Source of the DNA: GCA-003244245 sp963822695
Lineage (GTDB): Bacteria; Actinomycetota; Actinomycetes; Mycobacteriales; Pseudonocardiaceae
DNA: 64,000 nucleotides
Assembly (NCBI GenBank): GCA_963822695.1
Contig: CAWGJH010000024.1
Coordinates: 310,001-374,000, forward strand
Direction: 5' to 3'
The notes below the pieces were generated by a model. That model was not told the DNA's origin. It saw only the letters and a list, made by a program, of their open reading frames with translations, and ran no database searches. This document shows, piece after piece, positions 1 through 7,997 of the stretch. Within the stretch, counting starts at the first letter, position 1; every line of letters starts with the position of its first letter. Both the position numbers and the translations under genes were made by a program.

Positions 1-746
1 CGCAGGTGGGCGGCGTAGCGCGGGTACTTGCCGGCGCGTTCGGCGATTGCGGGGAACGTCTCGATGTTGATCAGTGTGGGCACTAGGGCGGTCCCGCGCG
101 CGGCCATCTCGGTGATGGTGCTGGCGGACAGGCCGGTGCCGTGCTCGATACAGTCGATCCCGGCGGCGATCAGACCTGGCAGCGCGTCGGCGCCGAAGAC
201 GTGCGCGGTGACCCTGGCCCCAGCGTCGTGCGCGACGGCGACCGCCTCGACCAGCACGTGATCGGGCCACAGCGGCGCAAGATCGCCACTTTCCCGATCG
301 ATCCAGTCGCCGACTAGCTTGACCCAGCCGTCCCCGGCCGCTGCCTGCTCCCGCACGGCCTGCGGGAGTAGCGCGGGTTCATCCAGCTCCACGCCGATAG
401 CCTGGATGTAACGCTTGGGGCGGGCCAGGTGGCGGCCGGCCCGGATGATCCGCGGCAGGTCAACGCGGGCCTGCAACGGACGGGTGTCGATCGGGACTCC
501 GCAATCCCGGATGAGCAGGGTGCCAGCGTCCCGGTCGATGGCGGCCTGCTCGGCGGCCTCGGCCAGGCTCGCCGGCCCCTGTGCGCCGATACCGACGTGG
601 CAGTGCGCGTCAACCAGTCCCGGGAGTACGTAGCCGCCGTCACAGACAGTGATCGCTCCAGGCACCGGCTCAGCGCAGATCACCCCGTCGGCCACCCACA
701 GGTCACCGGATTGCCCGGCGGGCAACAGCACCCCGCGCACATGCAT
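1..746 (-). CDS. Metal-dependent amidohydrolase, partial (3' end off window)
   Basis: About 248 N-terminal residues are visible on the minus strand, reading off the left edge without a stop. The frame opens MHVRGVLLPAGQ and carries the metal-site pattern VDAHCHVG near residue 47, then HVFGAD and a later CIEHGTGLS, as in imidazolonepropionase-like amidohydrolases with a TIM-barrel fold. The ATG at 746 is chosen because the conserved N-terminal strand begins there and a GGAG lies about 10 bases upstream. It follows ffh at a 53-base gap that contains a hairpin. The substrate cannot be told from this fragment. Confidence 0.8.
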   Translation of the reverse strand, partial: MHVRGVLLPAGQSGDLWVADGVICAEPVPGAITVCDGGYVLPGLVDAHCHVGIGAQGPASLAEAAEQAAIDRDAGTLLIRDCGVPIDTRPLQARVDLPRIIRAGRHLARPKRYIQAIGVELDEPALLPQAVREQAAAGDGWVKLVGDWIDRESGDLAPLWPDHVLVEAVAVAHDAGARVTAHVFGADALPGLIAAGIDCIEHGTGLSASTITEMAARGTALVPTLINIETFPAIAERAGKYPRYAAHL

Positions 747-762
747 GGCCTGGGCACTCCAC

Positions 763-790
763 CTCCTAGCAGGCCCAGAGGGCCTAGGAG
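763..790 (-). terminator. Imperfect hairpin between ffh and the amidohydrolase
   Basis: Arms AGGCCC (771-776) and GGGCCT (780-785) enclose a 3-base loop. CTCCT (763-767) and AGGAG (786-790) extend the stem past a 3-base bulge. It lies 10 bases after the ffh stop. On the minus strand the 3' arm also holds the AGGAGG-like ribosome site of the next gene, so it could act as a weak terminator or mask that site. No T-run follows, so function is inference. Confidence 0.45.
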
Positions 791-799
791 AGGGCACCG

Positions 800-2350
800 T
801 CATTTCTTGGGGAACTTCAGTTTCGACGGGTCGAAGCCGGGCGGCAGTTGATTGAGACCGGACAGAGTGGATAGGTCGGGCAGCTCGGGCATGCTGCCGG
901 GCAGCATTCCAGGCAACCCGCCGCGAGTTCTCGGCGGCGTCGGACCCCGTCCCTTGCCCTTCTTGCTCTTGTGTCCCTTGCGGCTGCGGCGTCCGGGGCC
1001 GGCCCCGGGGAAGCCGAGCCGACCGGCCATCTGTTGCATCACCTTGCGAGCCTCGAAGAACCGCTCGACCAGTTGATTCACCTCGCTGACCGCCACTCCG
1101 GAGCCCCGGGCGATACGCTGGCGCCGGGAAGCATTGATGATCTTCGGATCGGCCCGCTCAGCGGGAGTCATACCGCAGATGATGGCCTGCAGCCGGTCCA
1201 ACTGCTTGTCATCGACCTGGGCAAGCTGTTCCTTCATTCCAGCCGCGCCGGGCAACATCCCGAGCAGGTTGGCGATCGGCCCCATCCGGCGGATGGCCTG
1301 CATCTGCTCGAGGAAGTCCTCCAGGGTCAGCTCACCACTGCCGATCTTAGCGGCGGTCTGCTCGGCCTGCTCGGCATCGAAGGCCTGCTCGGCTTGCTCG
1401 ATCAGAGTGAGTAGATCTCCCATGCCCAGGATCCGGCTGGCCATCCGGTCCGGGTGGAAGACATCAAAGTCCTCCAGCTTTTCTCCGTTGGACGCGAACA
1501 GGATCGGCGCACCGGTGACTTGCCGCACCGACAGTGCCGCGCCACCGCGGGCGTCGCCGTCCAGCTTGGTCAGCACGACACCAGTCAAGCCGACGCCGTC
1601 GCGGAAAGCCTCGGCGGTGGTCACCGCGTCCTGGCCGATCATGGCGTCGACGACGAACAGTGTCTCGGTGGGCCGCACCGCGTCGCGGATGTCGGCAGCC
1701 TGACGCATCATCTCGGAATCGATGCCCAGCCGACCGGCGGTATCCACGATGACGATGTCATGCTGGCGGGCCCGAGCTTCGGCCACTCCGCGGCGTGAGA
1801 CCTCGACCGGATCGCCGACACCATTAACCGGCTCTGCCATCTGACCGGCCGCTTGCGCGCCCGGATGGGGGGCGTACACCCGAACCCCGGCCTGCTCACC
1901 CACTATCTGCAGCTGGGTGACCGCGTTGGGTCGCTGCAAGTCGGCGGCGACGAGCAGGGGGGCGTGGCCCTGGTTGCGCAGCCAGCGGGCAAGCTTGCCG
2001 GCCAGCGTCGTCTTTCCGGAACCCTGCAAGCCAGCCAGCATGATCACAGTCGGGGGCACCTTGGCCAGCTCAAGACGCCGGGTTGCCCCACCCAGGATGC
2101 CGATGAGCTCCTCATTGACAATCTTGATGACCTGCTGGGCAGGGTTCAACGCACCTGAGACCTCGGCGCCCTTGGCACGCTCCTTGAGCTGCCCGATGAA
2201 CTGGCGGACCACCGGCAGCGCGACATCGGCCTCGAGCAATGCGATGCGGATCTCGCGGGCGGTGGCGTTGATGTCGGCCTCGGAGAGCCTGCCCTTGCCG
2301 CGCAGGCCGGACAACGCTGACGTGAGCCGGTCGGAGAGGGTGTCGAACAC
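800..2350 (-). CDS. ffh: Signal recognition particle GTPase Ffh
   Basis: This is the 516-residue protein part of the bacterial signal recognition particle. It binds 4.5S RNA and signal sequences and delivers ribosomes to FtsY. The N domain runs to about residue 95. The G domain has GLQGSGKTT at 107-115, DTAGR near 203 and TKLDG near 263. The M domain follows, with the RNA-binding SRRQRIARGSG motif and a Gly/Pro-rich tail. The start is GTG at 2350 with GGGAG about 11 bases upstream; the family N-terminus MFDTLSDRL fits exactly. A strong hairpin about 100 bases upstream separates it from the preceding gene. ftsY lies about 5.6 kb upstream on the same strand. Confidence 0.97.
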   Translation of the reverse strand: MFDTLSDRLTSALSGLRGKGRLSEADINATAREIRIALLEADVALPVVRQFIGQLKERAKGAEVSGALNPAQQVIKIVNEELIGILGGATRRLELAKVPPTVIMLAGLQGSGKTTLAGKLARWLRNQGHAPLLVAADLQRPNAVTQLQIVGEQAGVRVYAPHPGAQAAGQMAEPVNGVGDPVEVSRRGVAEARARQHDIVIVDTAGRLGIDSEMMRQAADIRDAVRPTETLFVVDAMIGQDAVTTAEAFRDGVGLTGVVLTKLDGDARGGAALSVRQVTGAPILFASNGEKLEDFDVFHPDRMASRILGMGDLLTLIEQAEQAFDAEQAEQTAAKIGSGELTLEDFLEQMQAIRRMGPIANLLGMLPGAAGMKEQLAQVDDKQLDRLQAIICGMTPAERADPKIINASRRQRIARGSGVAVSEVNQLVERFFEARKVMQQMAGRLGFPGAGPGRRSRKGHKSKKGKGRGPTPPRTRGGLPGMLPGSMPELPDLSTLSGLNQLPPGFDPSKLKFPKK

Positions 2351-2445
2351 GCCGGTCGCGCTCCCTTGGGGTCCGGCGGGGTGATGGCCCCGGAGTCTGA
2401 CTGCTGAGCGCTAGCGTAGCCGGGCCGCCCTGGCCACGAGAGCCT

Positions 2446-2489
2446 GGATCGCCGGTAGCCCAGGCCCCACCCTGGGCTACCGGCGATCC
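2446..2489 (-). terminator. Perfect 19-bp hairpin upstream of ffh
   Basis: The 312-base gap between the coiled-coil gene and ffh holds a perfect inverted repeat: 19-base arms at 2446-2464 and 2471-2489 around a 6-base loop (ccccac). It is GC-rich and has no clear U-tract on either strand, typical of actinobacterial I-shaped terminators. It probably ends transcription of the amt-glnB-glnD-coiled-coil operon so that ffh uses its own promoter between 2351 and 2445. I see no gene in the rest of the gap. Confidence 0.7.
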
Positions 2490-2662
2490 GGCAAGGGCTC
2501 CCGCGGTCGAAACGGCACACCCGCTGCCCGATTCTTCGGCCCGGGCAGCGGCCCTGCGTCCGCCCGACCACCGCCGAGCCACCTGACTAGCGTGCCGCCG
2601 GCAAGCACCGCCGGGGAGCGTGAATACCCGCAATTGTGACTAAGTAGGACTACTTGACCTGG

Positions 2663-3601
2663 CTACCACGGATGCAGCCCAAATCTGGCCGTAGGTTGAT
2701 CTGCCTGCAGTGGCCGGTCTACCGGTCCGGGCCGCTCCCACTGTTGAGGTGTGTAGGGCATGTCGAACCCGCCAGCATCCCCTGGCGGCGGAGGTGAACC
2801 GTCCGATGGTTCGGCGTGCTCAGCCTGCTCAGCGGGGGTGGGCTGATCGACCACGCCGAGCGCCTCCACCAGCAAGCGGTGCACCTCGGACAACTGACCG
2901 GTGACCTCGGACCGCAGCGCTCTGGCCGCGGTGACCTGCCGGTTGACCTTGACCACCCGGCTGCTCAGCCGCTCGCCCGCCATCTGCATGATCAGATGCA
3001 GCGCGGCGACGCTACGGGTCTGGTAATCGCGAATCCAGGCATCCGTCTCGGCCTCGCGGCTAGCGATGTCCCGCTCGGACTGCTGCTCCGCCCGCTGGCG
3101 TCGGGCCGCGGATTCAGCCTCCGCGGCCTGACGCCGACTCGTGGACTCAGCCTCCAGGCGCTCACACTGCCGCCTGGCCTCGGCCAGCAGCCGATCGGCC
3201 TCGGCGCGGACGCTCTCGCGCAGCGAGGTGGTCTCCTGCTCGGTAGTAGTCCGCAGTTCGGCGGCCTCGTCCTCGGCCATCTGCAGCATGCGCTGGATCC
3301 GCGCGGTCGCCGCGGTCAGCGGGGACCGCTGCAGGCGATCGACCTCGGTGGCCGCTTCCGTGGCTTCGTGACGCAGGCGATCAACCTGCCTGGCCGTCTC
3401 GGCGGCTTCGCGACGTAGCCGTTCGAACTTCTCGCTGAGGTCGGCAGCCTGCTGCAGCGCAGCGTCGCGTTCGGCTCCGATAGTCACAACACGAGCTTTC
3501 AGAGCGTTGACGTGGTCGATGACCTGCTGACGGTCGAACCCACGCAACACGATCTCGAACTGCGGGGGTAAGGGAACGACCTCGTTCCGGGTTCCGTGCA
3601 T
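2663..3601 (-). CDS. DivIVA-like coiled-coil protein
   Basis: The protein has 312 residues. A short N-terminal segment (about 14-35, FEIVLRGFDRQQVIDHVNAL) resembles the membrane-targeting start of DivIVA/FilP-type proteins. A long Arg/Glu/Ala-rich coiled coil covers about 35-215, and a Pro/Gly-rich disordered tail ends in HPW. No catalytic motif or membrane span is visible. Such proteins act as cytoskeletal or polar scaffolds in actinomycetes; that role is inferred from shape. It starts 24 bases after the glnD stop on the same strand, so it is probably the last gene of the amt-glnB-glnD transcript. The ribosome site is weak, and the start is placed at the only ATG before the conserved segment. 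Confidence 0.8.
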   Translation of the reverse strand: MHGTRNEVVPLPPQFEIVLRGFDRQQVIDHVNALKARVVTIGAERDAALQQAADLSEKFERLRREAAETARQVDRLRHEATEAATEVDRLQRSPLTAATARIQRMLQMAEDEAAELRTTTEQETTSLRESVRAEADRLLAEARRQCERLEAESTSRRQAAEAESAARRQRAEQQSERDIASREAETDAWIRDYQTRSVAALHLIMQMAGERLSSRVVKVNRQVTAARALRSEVTGQLSEVHRLLVEALGVVDQPTPAEQAEHAEPSDGSPPPPGDAGGFDMPYTPQQWERPGPVDRPLQADQPTARFGLHPW

Positions 3602-3625
3602 GCGGCCGGATGGTAGTCCCGGTGC

Positions 3626-6112
3626 TCACCGGGCCGCGCTGAGCACCGCGAGTTCGACCTGCTCGCGTACCTCGGGCGGCAGCGCAGTGTGACCACTGTG
3701 CCCATCGAGGCTGGTCAGGCCGAACGAGTCCACCACTGAGCTGCCCAGCGTGACGACCCGCGCCCAGCGGACAGTGACCGTATTGCTCTCCAATGCCGCG
3801 ATAACCCGGTGTAGTAACCCGATCCGGTCGGTGGTGCGCAGCTCGAGGACCACCGCTCCGGTCGCTTCGTCGTCACACCACAGCACCTTGGTCTCGACGT
3901 CTCCGAATCCCGTGCCGGACGCCGGGGGCTCGCCGTAGTCACGCTCCTTGGCCGCCAGTGCATCCGCCAGTCGCAACGAGCCATCCAGCGCGCGCACCAG
4001 ATCCTGGCGCAGCAGCGCGGCATCCGGCGGGCGACCAAAGCGCGGCGAGGCGGTGAATCTGTCCACCGCCGCGAAGCCTCCGGGGAGCTCGACGACCCGG
4101 ATATCCGCAGCGTGGACCTGCAGCGAATGCAGCGCGAGTACCCCGGCGGCCAGGGCGAGCACCCCGGGCCGGCCAGGAGTCACGACCATGATGGTGGTCG
4201 CACCCGGCCCCGCCGGGGAGTTCGCTGCCACGTGCAGCGAGCCGCTCGCGATGGCCCGCTCCGCCAGCGCACGGTGCTCGCCGGTGAGCGGCTCCGGTGC
4301 CGGCACGGGCCGGCCGGCCAGCACCGCGCGGCAGCGCTCGGCGAGGTCGGAGATCAGGCCAGCACGCCATTCGGTCCAGACGCCGGGGCCGGTGGCCAGA
4401 CTGTCAGCCTCGGTCAACGCGACTAGCAGCTCCAGCAGGATTGGATCCCCACCGAGGGTGTCGACCACCCGCTGCGCGGTCGCGGGATCGTCGAGGTCCC
4501 GGCGAGTCGCGACATGGGGTAACAGCAGATGGTGGCGCACCATCGCGCGCAGTGTCTCGACGTCCGGGGGCGGCAGCCCGAGCCGGTACCCGATCTGCTC
4601 GGCGAGCGCCGCGCCGACGATGCTGTGATCACCACCGCGACCCTTGCCCAGGTCGTGCAGCAGCGCGCCGAGCAGCAGCAGGTCCGGGCGCGCGACCATG
4701 GTAGTCAGCCGAGCTGCCTGCGCCGCAGCCTCCACCAGATGCCGGTCCACGGTCCACACGTGTGCCCGATCCCGCGGCGGCAGGTCCCGCACCGCACCCC
4801 ATTCCGGGAACAGCCGCCCCCACAGCCCGGTGCGGTCCATGGCCTCGATCACAGTGACCGCCGACGGCCCGGCACCCAGCAGCGACAGCAACTCGTCCAG
4901 CGCTGGCCGCGGCCATGGTCGGCGCAACTCCGGCGCGGTGTCGGCGAGGGTGGTGAGAGTGCCGGGAGCGACCGGCATACCGGTTCGCGCCGCCGCCGCC
5001 GCGACCCGCAGGGCCAGCGCCGGGTCCCGTGCCGGGTTAGCGTCGCGGGCCAGCGCCACCTGGCTGCCATGCGCGACCACCCCGTCGTCCAACGGGCGAC
5101 GCAGCGGTCCCCGGCCGAGGTTACGTAGCCCGGTCAGCCGGGCCCGCCCGCGGGCAGGCAGTGCGGCCTGGGCAGTGCGTAACCCGACATCCACCGCGTA
5201 GACGACGGTCCGCGCCGCTCCGGACAGGTGCCTGGCCAGGTCAAACCGGTCACCGAGCGCCAGCGCCGCAGCCACCTCGTCGGCCTCCTGCGCGCGGAGC
5301 GTGTCGCGGCTGCGGCCGGCGAACCGGTGGAGCTCGGTGCGCACGTCCAGCAGCAGGTCACGCGCTGCGCACACGTCCGGACCGACCCGGTCCACGAGTT
5401 GGCCTGTGGATAGCGCGTCCAGCAGTTGCACGTCCCGCAACCCGCCGTGGCCGTTCTTGAGGTCCGGTTCCACCCGGTGCGCGATGTCGCCACTGCGCCG
5501 CCAGCGCTGCTGCGTTGACTCGACAAGCTCCTCCAGCCGGCTACGGATGCCCGTGCGCCAGGCCCGCCGCACGGCGATGTCCATCGCGGTGAACAGCACA
5601 TCGTCCCCGGCGATCAGGCGGGCGTCCAGCAACCCCAGCGCGGCGCGCAGATCGGTGGCCGCCACCTGTAGGGCCTGCTCAACGGTTCGCACGCTGTGGT
5701 CCAGGTCGATGCGGGCATCCCACAGCGGGTACCACAGCGCGTTCGCCAGCTCAGCCACATCGCACTTGCCGTCATGCAACAGCAGCAGGTCCAGGTCGGA
5801 GTATGGCGCGAGCTCGCGGCGGCCCAGGGCACCGACCGCGACCAGCGCGCTGCCGCAGCCGACGCCCACCGCCGTGCAACGAGAGGTGAGCCACAGATCG
5901 TAGAGGTCCGCCAGCGCGGCCCGCAGCGCTTCGGCCGTCAGCTGACGCTGCCGGGGATTCGCCCCGAGGAGCGCGGCCCGGGCTCTGACCAGGTCGTCTG
6001 CGGAGGCGTCTGGGCCACCGCTGCGGGGCGGGGCACCAGTGACGCGCACCAGCGCCTTGCCAGGATTGGAGTCCCCTTTGCGCCCATGGAGGGGGCTAGA
6101 GCGCGTCCACAC
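3626..6112 (-). CDS. glnD: [Protein-PII] uridylyltransferase / uridylyl-removing enzyme GlnD
   Basis: GlnD modifies and demodifies PII in response to glutamine (adenylylation rather than uridylylation is described in some actinobacteria). The order is a nucleotidyltransferase domain with VGALGRREL followed by SDLDLLLL (about 90-110), the GlnD linker region, an HD domain with ALLHDLGKG and a following MVRHH (about 480-515), and two C-terminal ACT domains, each with a GVLALAAG- or GLLHRVIA-type helix. The length of 828 is normal. The GTG at 6112 overlaps the 3' end of glnB by 17 bases and has GGAG 6 bases ahead; a shorter GTG start at 6049 is also possible. It sits directly downstream of glnB and amt, its functional partners. 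Confidence 0.95.
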   Translation of the reverse strand: MWTRSSPLHGRKGDSNPGKALVRVTGAPPRSGGPDASADDLVRARAALLGANPRQRQLTAEALRAALADLYDLWLTSRCTAVGVGCGSALVAVGALGRRELAPYSDLDLLLLHDGKCDVAELANALWYPLWDARIDLDHSVRTVEQALQVAATDLRAALGLLDARLIAGDDVLFTAMDIAVRRAWRTGIRSRLEELVESTQQRWRRSGDIAHRVEPDLKNGHGGLRDVQLLDALSTGQLVDRVGPDVCAARDLLLDVRTELHRFAGRSRDTLRAQEADEVAAALALGDRFDLARHLSGAARTVVYAVDVGLRTAQAALPARGRARLTGLRNLGRGPLRRPLDDGVVAHGSQVALARDANPARDPALALRVAAAAARTGMPVAPGTLTTLADTAPELRRPWPRPALDELLSLLGAGPSAVTVIEAMDRTGLWGRLFPEWGAVRDLPPRDRAHVWTVDRHLVEAAAQAARLTTMVARPDLLLLGALLHDLGKGRGGDHSIVGAALAEQIGYRLGLPPPDVETLRAMVRHHLLLPHVATRRDLDDPATAQRVVDTLGGDPILLELLVALTEADSLATGPGVWTEWRAGLISDLAERCRAVLAGRPVPAPEPLTGEHRALAERAIASGSLHVAANSPAGPGATTIMVVTPGRPGVLALAAGVLALHSLQVHAADIRVVELPGGFAAVDRFTASPRFGRPPDAALLRQDLVRALDGSLRLADALAAKERDYGEPPASGTGFGDVETKVLWCDDEATGAVVLELRTTDRIGLLHRVIAALESNTVTVRWARVVTLGSSVVDSFGLTSLDGHSGHTALPPEVREQVELAVLSAAR

Positions 6113-6434
6113 CGCGCTCTCCGGTTCGCACCCGGACCACGGTCTCCACTGGAATAACCCAGATCTTCCCGTCCCCGATCTTTCCGGTCCGGGCCGCCTC
6201 GACCAGCGCCTCGATGGTCTTGTCCACCTGCGCCTCGTCTACCACCACCTCAACCCGGATCTTGGGCACGAATTCTACCGAGTACTCCGCCCCCCGGTAG
6301 ACCTCTGTGTGTCCCTTCTGCCGGCCGTAGCCCTGCACCTCGCTGACCGTCATCCCGAGCACCCCGACCTGTTCTAGGGCACCCTTGACGTCCTCCAGCG
6401 TGAACGGCTTGATGATTGCAGTGACCAGCTTCAT
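6096..6434 (-). CDS. glnB: PII nitrogen regulatory protein (GlnB/GlnK)
   Basis: This 112-residue trimeric PII signal protein binds ATP/ADP and 2-oxoglutarate and controls Amt and nitrogen enzymes. The T-loop contains RGAEYSVEF with the modifiable Tyr at position 51, and the B-loop KIGDGKIWV follows. The ATG at 6434 is preferred over the GTG at 6440 because GGAAGGG lies 9 bases upstream and the family begins MKL. It starts 6 bases after the amt stop and overlaps the start of glnD. The linkage to amt suggests the GlnK class, but sequence alone does not separate GlnB from GlnK. Confidence 0.97.
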   Translation of the reverse strand: MKLVTAIIKPFTLEDVKGALEQVGVLGMTVSEVQGYGRQKGHTEVYRGAEYSVEFVPKIRVEVVVDEAQVDKTIEALVEAARTGKIGDGKIWVIPVETVVRVRTGERGVDAL

Positions 6435-6440
6435 CGCCAC

Positions 6441-7811
6441 TCACCCTTCCTGACCGGCTGAGGCCGGCACCTTGCTCTTGGGGAGCGCAGCGGCCCGATT
6501 GTTGGGCGACCCGCTTCCGGTGAAAATCGTGCCGAGTTCGTAGCCGGCCTCGGCGTGCTCGGTCTCGTCGATACCGGTCTGCTCGGCTTCGCCGTCCACC
6601 CGCAGACCGATGGTGTACTTCAGCGCCAGCGCGATGATTAAAGCTCCAACGAACGAGAAGATCATCACAGCGAATGCGGCCACGGCCTGGCGCCACAGTT
6701 GGTCGGTGCCTCCACCGTAGAACAGGCCATTGACCCCGGCGGGTGCCGCGCGGGTGGCGAAGAAACCTACGGCCAGCGTGCCGGCCAGACCACCGATGAG
6801 ATGTACGGCGACCACATCGAGCGAGTCGTCGAAGCCGAACCGGAACTTGATGCTGACCGCGAGCGCGCACGCCACGCCGGCGATCGTTCCTACCGCGATC
6901 GCCCCCAGGGGGGAGACCGAGGAGCACGACGGGGTGATGGCGACCAGACCCGCCACGACGCCAGAGGCGGCACCCAGACTGGTGGGCCGGCCGTCCCGGA
7001 TGCGCTCAACTAGCAGCCAGGCCAGCATCGCCGCGCAGGTGGCCACCGTGGTGTTGATGAAAGTAATTCCTGCGACACCGTTTGCGGCGACGGCCGAACC
7101 GGCGTTGAAGCCGAACCACCCGAACCACAACAGCCCGGCACCGAGCATGACCAACGGTAGGTTGTGCGGACGCATCGCCTCCCGCGGCCAGCCACGGCGC
7201 CTGCCGAGCACCAGGCACAGCGCGAAGCCCGCAGAAGCCGCGTTGATGTGCACCGCCGTCCCGCCGGCGAAGTCGATCGCCTTGAGCCGGTTGACAATCC
7301 AGCCCCCGACTGGGGCGCTGACCCCATCGGTCGAGAACACCCAGTGCGCAACCGGGAAGTACACCACGGTCGCCCACGCAGCGGCGAACGCCAGCCATGG
7401 CCCGAACCGCAGCCGGTCGGCCACCGCACCCGACACCAGAGCCACCGTGATGATCGCGAACATCGCCTGGAACGCGACGAACACCGTCGCCGGGATCGTC
7501 CCCACCAGCGGGATCGCGACCTTGGAGCCACCGCTGGCGACATAGGTCCCACCGAACAGACCCTTGAGCCCCGCGTAGTTCGCCGGGTTGCCGACCAGGC
7601 CGTAGCCGGCGTCGTTGCCGAATGCCTCCGAGTAGCCATAAAGCACCCAGAGAACGCCCACGACCCCCATCGCGGACATGCTCATCATTATCATGTTCAA
7701 GACGCTCTTCGAGCGGACCATGCCCCCGTAGAAGAACGCCAGGCCCGGAGTCATGAGCAGCACCAGGGCGGAACTGGCGAGCATCCAGGCGGTGTCACCG
7801 GTGTCGGGCAC
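6441..7811 (-). CDS. amt: Ammonium transporter Amt
   Basis: This 456-residue integral membrane ammonium channel has about 11 hydrophobic segments. It begins with the family signature DTAWMLASSALVLLMTPG and GLAFFYGGMVRSKS near residue 30. Conserved blocks VHINAASAGFALCLV and HLIGGLAGTLAVGFF hold the paired pore histidines. A GTG start at 7811 is chosen over longer frames because the protein then opens at the family N-terminus and GAGGAG lies about 7 bases upstream. It leads the amt-glnB-glnD operon and lies behind GlnR-type half-sites. Confidence 0.96.
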   Translation of the reverse strand: MPDTGDTAWMLASSALVLLMTPGLAFFYGGMVRSKSVLNMIMMSMSAMGVVGVLWVLYGYSEAFGNDAGYGLVGNPANYAGLKGLFGGTYVASGGSKVAIPLVGTIPATVFVAFQAMFAIITVALVSGAVADRLRFGPWLAFAAAWATVVYFPVAHWVFSTDGVSAPVGGWIVNRLKAIDFAGGTAVHINAASAGFALCLVLGRRRGWPREAMRPHNLPLVMLGAGLLWFGWFGFNAGSAVAANGVAGITFINTTVATCAAMLAWLLVERIRDGRPTSLGAASGVVAGLVAITPSCSSVSPLGAIAVGTIAGVACALAVSIKFRFGFDDSLDVVAVHLIGGLAGTLAVGFFATRAAPAGVNGLFYGGGTDQLWRQAVAAFAVMIFSFVGALIIALALKYTIGLRVDGEAEQTGIDETEHAEAGYELGTIFTGSGSPNNRAAALPKSKVPASAGQEG

Positions 7812-7880
7812 GGGTTCACTCCTCTGCGTCGACCACCGTTCACGATCGGGTGGAGCGTGTGAAAAGAGTGAGCAGGAGAT

Positions 7881-7940
7881 GTTTCCATCGGTGGCACAGT
7901 ATGTTTCGACCACGTTAACTGTCATGGTCCTCACTGTTAC
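7881..7940 (-). promoter_or_regulatory. Phased GlnR-type half-sites upstream of amt
   Basis: On the minus strand, 5-mers occur every 11 bases with 6-base spacers: GTAAC (7936-7940), GACCA (7925-7929), TTAAC (7914-7918), GAAAC (7903-7907), TGCCA (7892-7896), GAAAC (7881-7885). The actinomycete GlnR box is GTNAC-n6-GAAAC repeated, so this matches one to three boxes: three half-sites are exact, one has a single mismatch and two are poor. It is about 70-130 bases upstream of the amt start, as expected for nitrogen-limitation activation. The sequence match is direct; binding is inferred. Confidence 0.75.
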
Positions 7941-7997
7941 GTTCGATTTGCGGAAGCAGTTTGGCCCTCTTGTCACTGCCCCCGCACGGAACGAAAA

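Noticed and set aside
2112..2633. Minus-strand open frame upstream of ffh
   Set aside because: Arg/Gly-rich with no motif; it overlaps ffh in another frame and crosses the terminator hairpin.
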